In this document: positions 1-7,471 of the stretch, one piece after another | How positions within the stretch are numbered: the stretch's first letter is position 1 | Layout of the letters: each line of letters begins with the position of its first letter | From: Candidatus Aenigmatarchaeota archaeon | GTDB lineage: Archaea; Aenigmatarchaeota; Aenigmatarchaeia; CG10238-14; SpSt-28 | DNA: 13,522 bases | Assembly: GCA_021161995.1 (NCBI GenBank) | Contig: JAGGZO010000038.1 | Span: 1-13,522, forward strand | Direction of reading: 5' to 3' | Notes under the pieces: generated by a model | What the model saw: the letters and a program-made list of their open reading frames with translations, nothing else | Databases searched by the model: none | What the model was told of the DNA's origin: nothing | Position numbers and translations under genes: made by a program

Positions 1-689
1 CAATTTTAAACGGTGAAATACCTGACGATGTAGTATTAAAGAGAAGAAATGATGAAATCATAAACGCTTTGATAGAAGCTGGCATGGACAAAGAAGAAGC
101 AAGAAACACAAAGGTTATATACAACAGAAACGTTTTCATCGATTTAACAAAAGGTGTGCAGTTCCTGAATGAAGTCATAGAGATGATATTCCAAGCATTC
201 AAAGACGTAATGGAAGATGGTCCACTAGCAAGAGAACCTTGTATGAAGGTTAAGGTTAAATTAGTAGATGCCGAGCTACATGAAGACCCTGTACACAGAG
301 GTCCTGGTCAGATAATACCTGCAGTAAGGTGGGGTATAAGACAAGCTATGCTAAAAGCAAACGCAACAATACTAGAACCAAAGCAAATAATCAGAATCGA
401 CGCACCACAAGACCTGATGGGTAACGTTATAAGGGAAGTAGAAAACAGAAGAGGCCAGATATTGAGCATAGAAGAAGAGCATGGCGCTGCAATAATAGTA
501 GCAAAGATGCCGGTAGCAGATATGTTTGGTTTTGATGCCAGCTTAAAATCTGCAACTAGTGGTAGAGGTTTCTACAGCTTAATCGACATAGTATTCGAGA
601 AACTACCAAATGAACTATTCGAGAAAATAGTAAAACAAATCAGAAAGAGGAAAGGATTACCAGAAGAGATACCAAAACCAGAAGTCTAG
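1..689 (+). CDS. fusA: Translation elongation factor 2 (aEF-2), C-terminal part, cut at window start
   Basis: EF-2 is the GTPase that moves tRNA and mRNA through the ribosome after peptide transfer. The reading frame is open from position 3, so the TTG at 69 is only an internal codon and the N-terminal GTPase domain lies outside the window. About 228 residues remain, against roughly 730 in a full archaeal EF-2, and they cover domains IV and V. The domain IV tip reads DPVHRGPGQIIPAVR. The His codon at 294-296 is the expected diphthamide site, as judged from the family motif HRGxGQ. The following stretch (IDAPQDLMGNVIREVENRRGQI) marks the start of domain V. The end, KRKGLPEEIPKPEV, is of archaeal type. 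EF-1 alpha follows 117 bp downstream, as in the archaeal str cluster. Identification is secure. Confidence 0.96.
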   Translation, partial: ILNGEIPDDVVLKRRNDEIINALIEAGMDKEEARNTKVIYNRNVFIDLTKGVQFLNEVIEMIFQAFKDVMEDGPLAREPCMKVKVKLVDAELHEDPVHRGPGQIIPAVRWGIRQAMLKANATILEPKQIIRIDAPQDLMGNVIREVENRRGQILSIEEEHGAAIIVAKMPVADMFGFDASLKSATSGRGFYSLIDIVFEKLPNELFEKIVKQIRKRKGLPEEIPKPEV

Positions 690-691
690 GC

Positions 692-730
692 CATTTTTCT
701 TAATTCTTCTATCCTGTTTTTCCGTTTTTA
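692..730 (+). terminator. T-rich tract after EF-2
   Basis: Several T runs (CATTTTTCTT, CTGTTTTTCCGTTTTTAT) follow directly after the EF-2 stop without a hairpin. Archaeal RNA polymerase is known to stop at such U-tracts, so this is a plausible terminator separating EF-2 from the EF-1 alpha promoter. The assignment rests on composition alone. Confidence 0.45.
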
Positions 731-773
731 TGGAATTTTCAGAGATAATCATAGGATGCTAAGAAATTTAAAA

Positions 774-786
774 TCTTTTTAAACTT
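774..786 (+). promoter_or_regulatory. TATA-like promoter of EF-1 alpha
   Basis: TTTTTAAA at 776-783 ends 23 bp before the ATG at 807. With the usual archaeal TATA-to-start distance, transcription would begin at about 803-807, giving a leaderless or almost leaderless mRNA. The uS10 gene has nearly the same box at nearly the same distance, which supports the call. Confidence 0.6.
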
Positions 787-806
787 AAATAAATAAGAGT
801 GATAGC

Positions 807-2084
807 ATGGCAGAGAAACCGCACATGAACCTAGTAATAGTAGGACACGTAGACCATGGAAAATCTACACTATTTGGTAGAATCCTAGTAGATACAGGAG
901 CAGTCAAAAAAGAAGAACTTGAAAAGCTCAAAGAAATAGCAGCTGAGTATGGTAAAGAAGGTTTTGAGTTAGCATACTTGCTAGATAAGGAAAAAGAGGA
1001 AAGAATGAGAGGTGTTACAATCGATGTCGCACACAGACCATTCGAAACAAGCAAATATTTCTTCACAGTCATAGATGCACCTGGTCACAGAGACTTCGTA
1101 AGAAACATGATCACAGGTGCTTCACAAGCAGATTGTGCAATTCTAGTTGTATCTGCAAAACCAGGTGAAGGTGTACAGGAACAGACAAAAGAACACGTAT
1201 TCTTGCTAAAAGTGTTGGGTATCAATCAATTAATAGTTGCAATCAACAAGATGGATACCGCAAACTTCGACCAGAAGAGATATGAAGAAGTAAAGCAACA
1301 AATCATCAATTTGCTAAAACCATTAGGCTACAAAGTTGAGGAAATACCATTCATACCAGTCTCTGCATGGACTGGCGACAACGTAGTAAAGAAGTCTGAC
1401 AAGATGAGTTGGTACAGCGGTCCAACTCTAATAGAGGCTTTGGATAAATACTTCAAGGTCCCAGCAAGACCAGTAGATAAGCCATTAAGAATCCCAATAC
1501 AAGATGTTTACTCTATTACTGGCGTAGGTACAGTACCAGTTGGTAGAGTAGAAAGCGGTGTTTTGAGACCTGGTGATACGGTAGTATTCGAACCTGCTGG
1601 TGTTAAAGGAGAGGTTAAGTCAATCGAAATGCATCATCAACAAATACCAGAAGCAAAACCCGGTGACAACGTCGGTTTCAACGTAAGAGGTATATCAAAG
1701 AACGATGTAAAGAGAGGGGATGTCGCAGGTCATCCAGACAACCCACCAACAGTTGTAAAGGAATTCACAGCACAGGTAGTTATACTGGATCACCCAACTG
1801 TTATAGCTCCAGGTTATTCACCAGTATTCCACATACACACAGCAGCTGTTGCTGGTAGAATAACAGAAATCATAGCAAAGTTAGATCCAAAGACAGGTCA
1901 AGTACAACAAGAACACCCAGACTTCATCAAGAAAGGTGATAGCGCAAGAATAAAGGTTGTACCAATAAAACCAGCGGTAGTAGAGAAATTTCAAGAATTC
2001 CCAGCATTGGGTAGGTTCGCAATCAGAGACATGGGTAGAACAATCGGTGCAGGTATCGTACTAGATGTAGTCAAGGCCAAGTAA
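807..2084 (+). CDS. tuf: Translation elongation factor 1 alpha (aEF-1A)
   Basis: This GTPase brings aminoacyl-tRNA to the ribosomal A site. At 425 aa it has the normal family length. All G motifs are visible: P-loop GHVDHGKS at residues 13-20, the switch I threonine in RGVTID (Thr71), DAPGH at 90-94, NKMD at 147-150 and SAW at 186-188. Two beta-barrel domains follow; the C-terminal domain includes GYSPVFHIHTA and ends ALGRFAIRDMGRTIGAGIV, as in archaeal and eukaryotic EF-1A. ATG at 807 is chosen because it opens MAEKPHMNLVIVGHVDHGKS, the normal distance to the P-loop, and fits the upstream TATA box. A weak GAGTGAT lies just before it. Codon use is regular, as expected for a highly expressed gene. 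Confidence 0.98.
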   Translation: MAEKPHMNLVIVGHVDHGKSTLFGRILVDTGAVKKEELEKLKEIAAEYGKEGFELAYLLDKEKEERMRGVTIDVAHRPFETSKYFFTVIDAPGHRDFVRNMITGASQADCAILVVSAKPGEGVQEQTKEHVFLLKVLGINQLIVAINKMDTANFDQKRYEEVKQQIINLLKPLGYKVEEIPFIPVSAWTGDNVVKKSDKMSWYSGPTLIEALDKYFKVPARPVDKPLRIPIQDVYSITGVGTVPVGRVESGVLRPGDTVVFEPAGVKGEVKSIEMHHQQIPEAKPGDNVGFNVRGISKNDVKRGDVAGHPDNPPTVVKEFTAQVVILDHPTVIAPGYSPVFHIHTAAVAGRITEIIAKLDPKTGQVQQEHPDFIKKGDSARIKVVPIKPAVVEKFQEFPALGRFAIRDMGRTIGAGIVLDVVKAK

Positions 2085-2118
2085 GGCCTTTCATCTTTTT
2101 CTTTTTAATTTGTTTTGT
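2073..2118 (+). terminator. Hairpin plus T-rich tract at the end of EF-1 alpha
   Basis: AAGGCC (2073-2078) and GGCCTT (2085-2090) form a perfect 6-bp stem whose 6-nt loop contains the TAA stop codon. A T-rich stretch (CTTTTTCTTTTTAATTTG) follows directly. This looks like a bacterial intrinsic terminator; in archaea the T-tract alone may suffice. AsnRS starts only 57 bp after the stop, so read-through is possible. Confidence 0.55.
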
Positions 2119-2132
2119 TCATATAATATTTT

Positions 2133-2140
2133 GAGGTTGG
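2133..2140 (+). promoter_or_regulatory. Ribosome binding site of asnS
   Basis: GAGGTTGG sits directly upstream of the ATG at 2142 and resembles the archaeal GAGGTGAT consensus. It supports ATG 2142 as the start: the frame is closed by a TAA at 2124-2126 and there is no other start codon between that stop and the ATG. Confidence 0.5.
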
Positions 2141-2141
2141 G

Positions 2142-3413
2142 ATGATTGAATCTTACAAGGGCTGGTTGTTCAAGAAGAGAGAACACGGAAAGATAGTATT
2201 CTTAGATCTAAGACTAACAGATGGATCGATTCTGCAAGTTGTTTGTAAAAAAGATAAGCTAGACAATAAGACCTGGGAACTAATAGAAAAACTAACACAA
2301 GAATCTTCTATAGAGGTTATTGGCGAGTTAAAAGAGCAGCCTAGGGCACCAGGCGGAAAAGAGCTTGTCTTACAGAAACTAAACGTTTTTCACATTGCAG
2401 AAACACCATACCCGCTAGCCAAAAAATGGCACTCAGTAGAAGCATTGATGAAATACAGGCATTTAACGATAAGATTGCCGAAATACACTAAAATATGGCT
2501 GATAAGAGAAGCTGTGCTAAAGGCCATAAGAGAGTACATGGAGAAAGAGGGTTATCATGAGGTTTCACCACCAATATTAGTATCTAGTGCATGTGAAGGT
2601 GGTTCTACACTATTTGAACTAGATTATTTTGGTTCAAAAGCATATCTATCACAATCTGCTCAGCTATATCTAGAAGCGTTAATTTTCTCTTTAGGTAAAG
2701 TATGGTCTCTGACTCCAAGCTTTAGGGCAGAAAAATCTAGAACAAAAAGGCATTTAACAGAATACTGGCATTTAGAGGCAGAAGCTACTTGGATAGGTAA
2801 CAAAGAGATGATGGATTTTGAAGAGGGAATGATAAAGTTTACACTCGAGAAATTAAGAGAAAATGATAAACTATGGAATATACTGAAAGAGTTTAGGGAA
2901 GAAGACATAAAATTTGTTCAAAACGCTATAGAAAAACCGTTCGAGAAAATAAAGTATAGCGAAGTTATTTCTTTGTTGCAAGAAAAGGGAGTAAAAATAG
3001 AGTTTGGCGAAGATTTGGGAGCTGATGAAGAAGCTTTACTAACAAAAATGTTTGATGTACCAATATTCGTAACACATTATCCGAAGGAAGTAAAAGCATT
3101 CTACATGAAGTGGGATCCAGAAGACACCAGAGTAGTTTTAAACCATGATCTACTAGCACCAGAAGGTTATGGAGAAATCATAGGAGGTAGTGAAAGAGAG
3201 ACTGATGTCAACAAGCTAATAGAAAGGATAAAGGCAGAAGGATTTAGTCCAGAAGAGTATAGTTGGTATCTAGACCTTAGAAGATATGGCTCTGTTCAGC
3301 ATTCTGGTTTTGGTCTGGGAACAGAAAGATTTGTAAGATGGATACTAAAACTAGATCATATAAGAGATAGCATACCATTCCCAAGAATGGCGAGAGTAAA
3401 GAACTTCATCTAG
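2142..3413 (+). CDS. asnS: Asparaginyl-tRNA synthetase (class IIb, archaeal type)
   Basis: This enzyme charges tRNA-Asn directly with asparagine. Its 423 aa comprise an N-terminal OB-fold anticodon-binding domain (about 1-85) and a class II catalytic core. AsnRS rather than AspRS is indicated by CEGGSTLF at 151-158, the motif 2 block beginning FRAEKSRTKRHLTEYWHLEAE at 194-214, and the late block HYPKEVKAFYMK. Motif 3, GFGLGTERFVRW, lies at 389-400 with its catalytic Arg at 396. The OB-fold begins almost at once (YKGWLFKKREHGKIVFLDLR), so the protein lacks the short N-terminal extension that most homologues have before this strand; a stop 18 bp upstream rules out a longer start. The gene stands between tuf and rpsJ, where archaea normally have nothing. 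It also suggests that the cell need not make Asn-tRNA by transamidation. Confidence 0.95.
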   Translation: MIESYKGWLFKKREHGKIVFLDLRLTDGSILQVVCKKDKLDNKTWELIEKLTQESSIEVIGELKEQPRAPGGKELVLQKLNVFHIAETPYPLAKKWHSVEALMKYRHLTIRLPKYTKIWLIREAVLKAIREYMEKEGYHEVSPPILVSSACEGGSTLFELDYFGSKAYLSQSAQLYLEALIFSLGKVWSLTPSFRAEKSRTKRHLTEYWHLEAEATWIGNKEMMDFEEGMIKFTLEKLRENDKLWNILKEFREEDIKFVQNAIEKPFEKIKYSEVISLLQEKGVKIEFGEDLGADEEALLTKMFDVPIFVTHYPKEVKAFYMKWDPEDTRVVLNHDLLAPEGYGEIIGGSERETDVNKLIERIKAEGFSPEEYSWYLDLRRYGSVQHSGFGLGTERFVRWILKLDHIRDSIPFPRMARVKNFI

Positions 3414-3445
3414 AGCTCACTTTTTATTGTTTTTAAAATGGTGTT
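3414..3445 (+). terminator. T-rich tract after asnS, with a CTCACTTT copy
   Basis: CTCACTTTTTATTGTTTTT follows the asnS stop and is T-rich enough to end transcription. It contains one isolated copy of the CTCACTTT box that is arrayed at 11386-11862. That single copy could mean the box is a genome-wide element (for example linked to RNA 3' ends), or it could be chance. Confidence 0.4.
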
Positions 3446-3477
3446 TTTCTTTCTGTCACATGTGTTTAATCAATGAA

Positions 3478-3497
3478 AACAAATGTTATTATTTGTT
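3478..3497. repeat. 7-bp inverted repeat upstream of uS10
   Basis: AACAAAT (3478-3484) and ATTTGTT (3491-3497) form a perfect dyad around GTTATT, about 32 bp before the rpsJ TATA box. It could be an operator or a weak hairpin. In AT-rich DNA such a dyad can also arise by chance. Confidence 0.3.
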
Positions 3498-3527
3498 CAA
3501 TTGTAACACTAACATTACTAACAGAAA

Positions 3528-3538
3528 ATTTTTAAATA
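3528..3538 (+). promoter_or_regulatory. TATA-like promoter of rpsJ
   Basis: ATTTTTAAATA ends about 23 bp before the ATG at 3561, the same arrangement as for EF-1 alpha. It indicates that uS10 has its own promoter and a leaderless or very short-leader mRNA, rather than depending on read-through from asnS. Confidence 0.6.
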
Positions 3539-3560
3539 CTATCTTCCAATTAAGGTTAGT

Positions 3561-3875
3561 ATGGAAGAGGCAGTAATAAAATTAAGTGGAAGAAATCCAA
3601 AAGAATTAGATAGAATAGCTAAAGAGATAGTCGGGATTGCTAAAAAATATGGTGTTGGTTATAGAGGTCCGATACCCTTACCAACTAAAAAACTAAAGGT
3701 TACTGTGATGGCAAACGTAAAAGACGGTACCGGCCATGGTAACGCTACATGGGAAAAATGGGAAATGAGGATTCACAAGAGATTGATATACGTTCAAGCA
3801 GAAGAAAGAGTTCTAAAACAGATAATGAGAGTTTCTATAGGTCCTGATATACAGGTTCAGATAAAGCTAGTTTAG
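3561..3875 (+). CDS. rpsJ: Small ribosomal subunit protein uS10
   Basis: uS10 is a head protein of the 30S subunit. At 104 aa the protein has the normal archaeal length. Family signatures are visible: KLSGRNPKELDRIAKEIVGIAKK at the N-terminus, then GVGYRGPIPLPTKKLKVTV (the conserved GPIPLPT loop), WEKWEMRIHKRLIYV, and the C-terminal strand GPDIQVQIKLV. The ATG at 3561 fits both the homologue start and the TATA spacing. In archaea this gene usually follows tuf directly; here asnS lies between. Its stop is 4 bp from the end of a convergent minus-strand frame. Confidence 0.97.
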   Translation: MEEAVIKLSGRNPKELDRIAKEIVGIAKKYGVGYRGPIPLPTKKLKVTVMANVKDGTGHGNATWEKWEMRIHKRLIYVQAEERVLKQIMRVSIGPDIQVQIKLV

Positions 3876-3879
3876 TTTC

Positions 3880-4131
3880 TTATTTTTCTTCTAAAATTTC
3901 TAGAGCGATTGGATAGTTTATTATTGCCTTTCTATACCCATACAAATCAGCTCTCCATTCAAATAATAAACCCTTAAATCTATCCCATAAACCTGGTTTT
4001 TTCTTCTCTACATCTACCATACCATTTTCATATATTTTCTTCAGGTGATAGATTTCGTGATACATGATAGCCAGAGAGGTGAAAAGATTGCCTTCAAACA
4101 TATCTGCTATTTTTATCCTAAAACTTTTCAC
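3880..4131 (-). CDS. Small protein with HExxH metallopeptidase-like motif, possibly a gene remnant
   Basis: The frame encodes 83 aa from GTG at 4131. It shows HEIYH at residues 25-29 and, about 30 residues later, EWRADLYGYRKA. A helix with HExxH followed by a Glu in an ExxxD context is the zinc-site pattern of gluzincin peptidases such as M48. The protein has no room for a complete peptidase domain, so it may be the 3' end of a broken gene or an inactive relative. The start overlaps the stop of a 30-codon frame (GTGA, 4131-4128), which looks either like translational coupling or like a frameshift scar. It converges on rpsJ with a 4-bp gap. Function is unknown; the metal-site reading is by motif only. 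Confidence 0.45.
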   Translation of the reverse strand: MKSFRIKIADMFEGNLFTSLAIMYHEIYHLKKIYENGMVDVEKKKPGLWDRFKGLLFEWRADLYGYRKAIINYPIALEILEEK

Positions 4132-4340
4132 TTTGTAAATTGTTTTTCACTATCTTCTTCTTTATCAAATGAATAAAACTCGAGCAAACCAGCATTAATA
4201 TCCTTATAATAGAATATCATGGACACCTTTAAGAGTCTCTCTAGATATTCCTAGCTTATCTAGTTCAGAATGGACAAGAGGATTCAGAGCTTTGTAGATA
4301 TCACATATGTAGTGTACAACAGTAAAAGATAAATTGCTTT
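4128..4340 (-). pseudogene. Degenerate coding stretch upstream of the HExxH fragment
   Basis: Two overlapping minus-strand frames look like pieces of one protein. The first runs from about 4335 to a TAA at 4206-4204, contains KALNPLVHSELDKLGISRE and ends KGVHDILL, but has no ATG, GTG or TTG. The second starts at ATG 4220, encodes MIFYYKDINAGLLEFYSFDK and ten more residues, and ends at TGA 4130-4128, overlapping the GTG of the next frame. Joining the frames near 4205-4215 and again near 4130 would give one protein of about 160 aa ending in the HExxH segment. I infer a decayed gene. Alternatively the last two frames are real coupled small genes. Confidence 0.4.
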
Positions 4341-4378
4341 AAAACCAGGAAAAATAATACTCTCAGAATAAAATAATT

Positions 4379-6832
4379 ATGGAAAAATTCAGATTGTTTT
4401 TATTAGATGCTGACTATGTATTGGATAAGAATGAATATCCTGTGATTAGGCTATTCTGTAAGAGCAAAGAGGGTAAAGATTTTATCGTAAAATACAGAAA
4501 GTTCCGACCGTATTTTTATGTTTTATCTAAACCAGAAAAAGAAAATGAGCTGGTTGAAAAAATAAAAAATGCAAAAATAGAAGGAGTTAAAGAAATAGAT
4601 GCTTATATAACCGAAAAAAAGTTTGGAAGAGAAACGAGAAAATTCATAGTAGTTACGATAAACAATCCAAGAAAAATACCCGAAACAAGAAAATTCATAA
4701 AAGATAACTTTGACGAAGTTGAAGATACGTTTGAATATGACATCCCATTCTACAAAAGATTCTTGATAGATTTTCAACTAAGACCGGCTGATTGGATTTT
4801 GGTTAAAGGAGAAAAAATAGATGAAGATACTATAGAAGCCGAAGGAATACAAACGATAGAAGAAAATCTACCGGAACCAAAATTGAAAATGTTGGCATTC
4901 GACATAGAAATGGTAGAGGAAAACAGTAAAGAAAAAATCATAATGATCTCGCTAGCTACAAACAACGGCTTCAAAAAAGTTATAACATATCAGCATTCCG
5001 ATTTGGAATACGTTGAAGTTGTGAAGGATGAAAAAACTTTACTGAAAAGATTTGTCGAGACAATAAGAAAAGAAGATCCTGATGTTGTCTTAGGCTACAA
5101 TTCTGATTTGTTTGACATACCACAAATAAAACAGAGGTGCGAAAGCTATAAGATAGACTTGAACATAGGCAAATTCAGAGAAAGACTAAAAACTGCTCGT
5201 AGGGGAAGAGAAACGTCTTACAAAATACCAGGTAGAGTTTATGTTGATCTATACAGGTTTGTTGCAAACATACTTTCTCCTCAACTAAAAAGTGAAGTAT
5301 TGACGCTAGATGCAGTAGCAAACGAACTTGTAGGAATGGGTAAGAAAGATTTAAGCTGGCAAGAAATGAGCGAGATATGGAAATCAAAATCAGACATAAC
5401 AAGGATAGTAGAATACAACCTAAGAGATTCCGAAATAACGTTAAAACTAGGTGAACTACTAGTGCCACAAATATTCGCTATATCAAAGCTAACTGGGCTA
5501 TTGGCGTTTGATGTTTCTAGGTATGCATATTCCCAGATAGTTGAGAACTATTACATGAGAAACGCATTCAAAGAAAACATTGTAGTCCCAAACAGACCAA
5601 AGTATGAAGAAATTTACTCTAGAAGATTAGAAGCTAGTTATAAAGGAGCTATAGTTTTTGAACCAAAAACAGGATTAGCTAAAAACATCGTAGTAATGGA
5701 TTTTCGTTCGCTGTATCCAACAATAATAATCACTCATAACATTTCACCAGAAACGTTCAACTGCGAGCATGAAGAATGTAAACAAAAAAATAAAGTACCG
5801 GAGTTTAACTATCATTTCTGCATCAAAGAAAAAGGTTTCATACCAAAATATCTCGAAAAAGTTATTCTAAGAAGAATTGAGATCAAAAAGAAAATGAAAC
5901 AACTGGATAAAAACAGTGAAGAATACAAAATGCTAAACAACATGCAGTATGCACTAAAAATTATTGCAAACTCTACTTACGGCTACATGGCGTATGTTGG
6001 CGCGAGATGGTACAGGAAAGAGGCAGCAGCTTCGACAACAGCATTCGAGAGATACTACATAAGAAAAATAGAAGAAATGGCAAAGAAAGAAGGTTGGGTA
6101 ATAATATATGGTGACACAGATTCGTTGATGGTAACAAACCCAAACATAGAAGACCCAGAAAAAGTAAAGAAAAAGGCGCTAGAATTTTTGAAAAAAGTGA
6201 ATGATTCTCTACCAGGGATAATGGAATTAGAGTACAGAGGATTCTATCCGTTCGGTATTTTCGTGAAGAAGAAAATCGGTTCCGGTGGAGCAAAGAAAAG
6301 ATATGCATTATTAGCTGAAGATGGCTCTTTGGAGATAAGGGGATTCGAAACTGTAAGGAGAGATTGGTGTCAACTAGCAAAGAAAGTTCAGAGAGATGTC
6401 ATCGAGATAATACTCAGAGAAAGAGATGTTGATAAAGCGGTAAAGTATGTTAGAGAAGTGATAAAGATGATTAAAAACAGAGAAGTTAACTACAATGATT
6501 TGATAATATATGAGCAAATAACTAAGCCGTTGAGCGAATACAAGCAGATATCTCCACATGTGGTTGCAGCTAGAAAAATGCATGAAAGGGGTAAACTTGT
6601 TGGAGAGGGTAGTATAATAGCTTTTGTTATAACAAAAAGAGGTTCAAGCATATCTGAAAAGGCAGAACCCGCTGAAGATGCTACCATAGAAGATATAGAC
6701 ACAGAATACTACATCAAAAACCAAATAATACCTGCAGCTACCAGAGTTTTATCGGCTTTCAGCATAACGGAATCCGAGCTACTTAGCGGAGTCAAACAAG
6801 TTGGTTTACACAAGTTCTTCAAGAAAAACTAG
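4379..6832 (+). CDS. polB: Family B DNA polymerase with 3'-5' exonuclease and PCNA-binding tail
   Basis: This replicative or repair polymerase is intact at 817 aa, the usual archaeal length; it is not split as in Nanoarchaeum. Exonuclease motifs are FDIE (Asp175, Glu177), YNSDLFD (240-246) and YNLRD (346-350). Polymerase motif A is DFRSLYP (441-447), motif B runs from Lys527 to NSTYG (531-535), and motif C is YGDTDS (577-582). The palm KKRY motif is at 639-642. All catalytic residues are present, so both activities are expected. Residues 807-814, QVGLHKFF, exactly match the PIP-box pattern QxxLxxFF for sliding-clamp binding. An insert before the fingers has Cys462, Cys467, His479 and Cys481, a possible metal site. 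ATG 4379 gives the normal N-terminus (KFRLFLLDADY). The 3' end overlaps the rhomboid gene by a shared CTAG. Confidence 0.96.
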   Translation: MEKFRLFLLDADYVLDKNEYPVIRLFCKSKEGKDFIVKYRKFRPYFYVLSKPEKENELVEKIKNAKIEGVKEIDAYITEKKFGRETRKFIVVTINNPRKIPETRKFIKDNFDEVEDTFEYDIPFYKRFLIDFQLRPADWILVKGEKIDEDTIEAEGIQTIEENLPEPKLKMLAFDIEMVEENSKEKIIMISLATNNGFKKVITYQHSDLEYVEVVKDEKTLLKRFVETIRKEDPDVVLGYNSDLFDIPQIKQRCESYKIDLNIGKFRERLKTARRGRETSYKIPGRVYVDLYRFVANILSPQLKSEVLTLDAVANELVGMGKKDLSWQEMSEIWKSKSDITRIVEYNLRDSEITLKLGELLVPQIFAISKLTGLLAFDVSRYAYSQIVENYYMRNAFKENIVVPNRPKYEEIYSRRLEASYKGAIVFEPKTGLAKNIVVMDFRSLYPTIIITHNISPETFNCEHEECKQKNKVPEFNYHFCIKEKGFIPKYLEKVILRRIEIKKKMKQLDKNSEEYKMLNNMQYALKIIANSTYGYMAYVGARWYRKEAAASTTAFERYYIRKIEEMAKKEGWVIIYGDTDSLMVTNPNIEDPEKVKKKALEFLKKVNDSLPGIMELEYRGFYPFGIFVKKKIGSGGAKKRYALLAEDGSLEIRGFETVRRDWCQLAKKVQRDVIEIILRERDVDKAVKYVREVIKMIKNREVNYNDLIIYEQITKPLSEYKQISPHVVAARKMHERGKLVGEGSIIAFVITKRGSSISEKAEPAEDATIEDIDTEYYIKNQIIPAATRVLSAFSITESELLSGVKQVGLHKFFKKN

Positions 6833-6859
6833 TAATAGTAATAATAATCGTAATCATAA
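6829..6859. repeat. TAN triplet repeat at the polB and rhomboid gene ends
   Basis: From 6830 the plus strand reads TAG TAA TAG TAA TAA TAA TCG TAA TCA TAA, which gives eight stop codons within ten triplets of the polB frame. On the minus strand the same triplets encode the Asp/Tyr tail of the rhomboid protein, ending in five tyrosines and a TAG. The polB and rhomboid stop codons share CTAG (6829-6832). Confidence 0.8.
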
Positions 6860-7461
6860 TCTTGTCTGTAGTATCTTTTGGGTCTTCTAAACCTTGCGTG
6901 AATATAGCTTCCTTTTTTCTTAAGATAGTAACCATAGACCATACCTAGCAATAAACCAGCTAAATGAGCTTGTGAAGCTATAGGAGAGGGAACAAATATT
7001 CCGATGAACTCTTTTATGAGGAAGATGAGTGCAGCAAAGAGTAATGGAATTGGAACATAGTAGAGATATATCATCAGAGTTGGTCTTAAAATAGCTAGAG
7101 TACCAATCATTCCATAAATAGCTCCACTCGCTCCTATAGCTGGGATATTTGGATCTCTGTTGATGAAAAAGTATGCTATATTGCCAGCAATACCAGCAGC
7201 AAAGAATAGCATTAGATATTGCTTTCTAGTTAGCAATCTTTCCAGATAAGGACCGAAAATAAGTAATGCAAACGTGTTGAAAAAAACATGCTCTACTGAA
7301 GTATCATCATGCAAGAACATTGAGGTTACGAACATCCATGGCTCATGTAAAGCTTTACTAGGAACAAACCCAAACACATATTCTTCGCCATTAACAAACA
7401 GTTGAATAAACCAAATAATCCAAAGCAGAGTTATCATTTTTAGGGTTATCGAATCTCTCAC
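6829..7461 (-). CDS. Rhomboid family intramembrane serine protease
   Basis: Rhomboid proteases cut proteins within the membrane with a Ser-His dyad. The 210-aa protein has hydrophobic segments at about 8-23, 58-77, 82-100, 108-126, 129-150 and 162-179, as in the basic six-helix form. Visible motifs are HVFFN at 58-62 (the conserved HxxxN), GASG with nucleophile Ser112, and AHLAG with catalytic His166. Activity is therefore expected. The C-terminal tail is basic (ARFRRPKRYYRQ) and then ends DYDYDYYYYY, an unusual low-complexity end made by a triplet repeat. The start is GTG 7461, 10 bp after the bpsA stop and preceded by AAGTGATTTT with an SD-like GTGAT, which suggests an operon with bpsA. Substrates cannot be predicted. 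Confidence 0.93.
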   Translation of the reverse strand: MRDSITLKMITLLWIIWFIQLFVNGEEYVFGFVPSKALHEPWMFVTSMFLHDDTSVEHVFFNTFALLIFGPYLERLLTRKQYLMLFFAAGIAGNIAYFFINRDPNIPAIGASGAIYGMIGTLAILRPTLMIYLYYVPIPLLFAALIFLIKEFIGIFVPSPIASQAHLAGLLLGMVYGYYLKKKGSYIHARFRRPKRYYRQDYDYDYYYYY

Positions 7462-7471
7462 AAAATCACTT

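Noticed and set aside
785..1072. 95-aa minus-strand open frame opposite EF-1 alpha
   Set aside because: Serine-rich shadow of the EF-1 alpha N-terminus, also crossing its promoter.
3451..3466. CACATGTG palindrome before rpsJ as an operator
   Set aside because: A single short palindrome without a second copy near related genes; not enough to support a call.
5973..6702. Three minus-strand open frames inside polB
   Set aside because: Low-complexity shadows opposite conserved polymerase motifs; no independent start signals.
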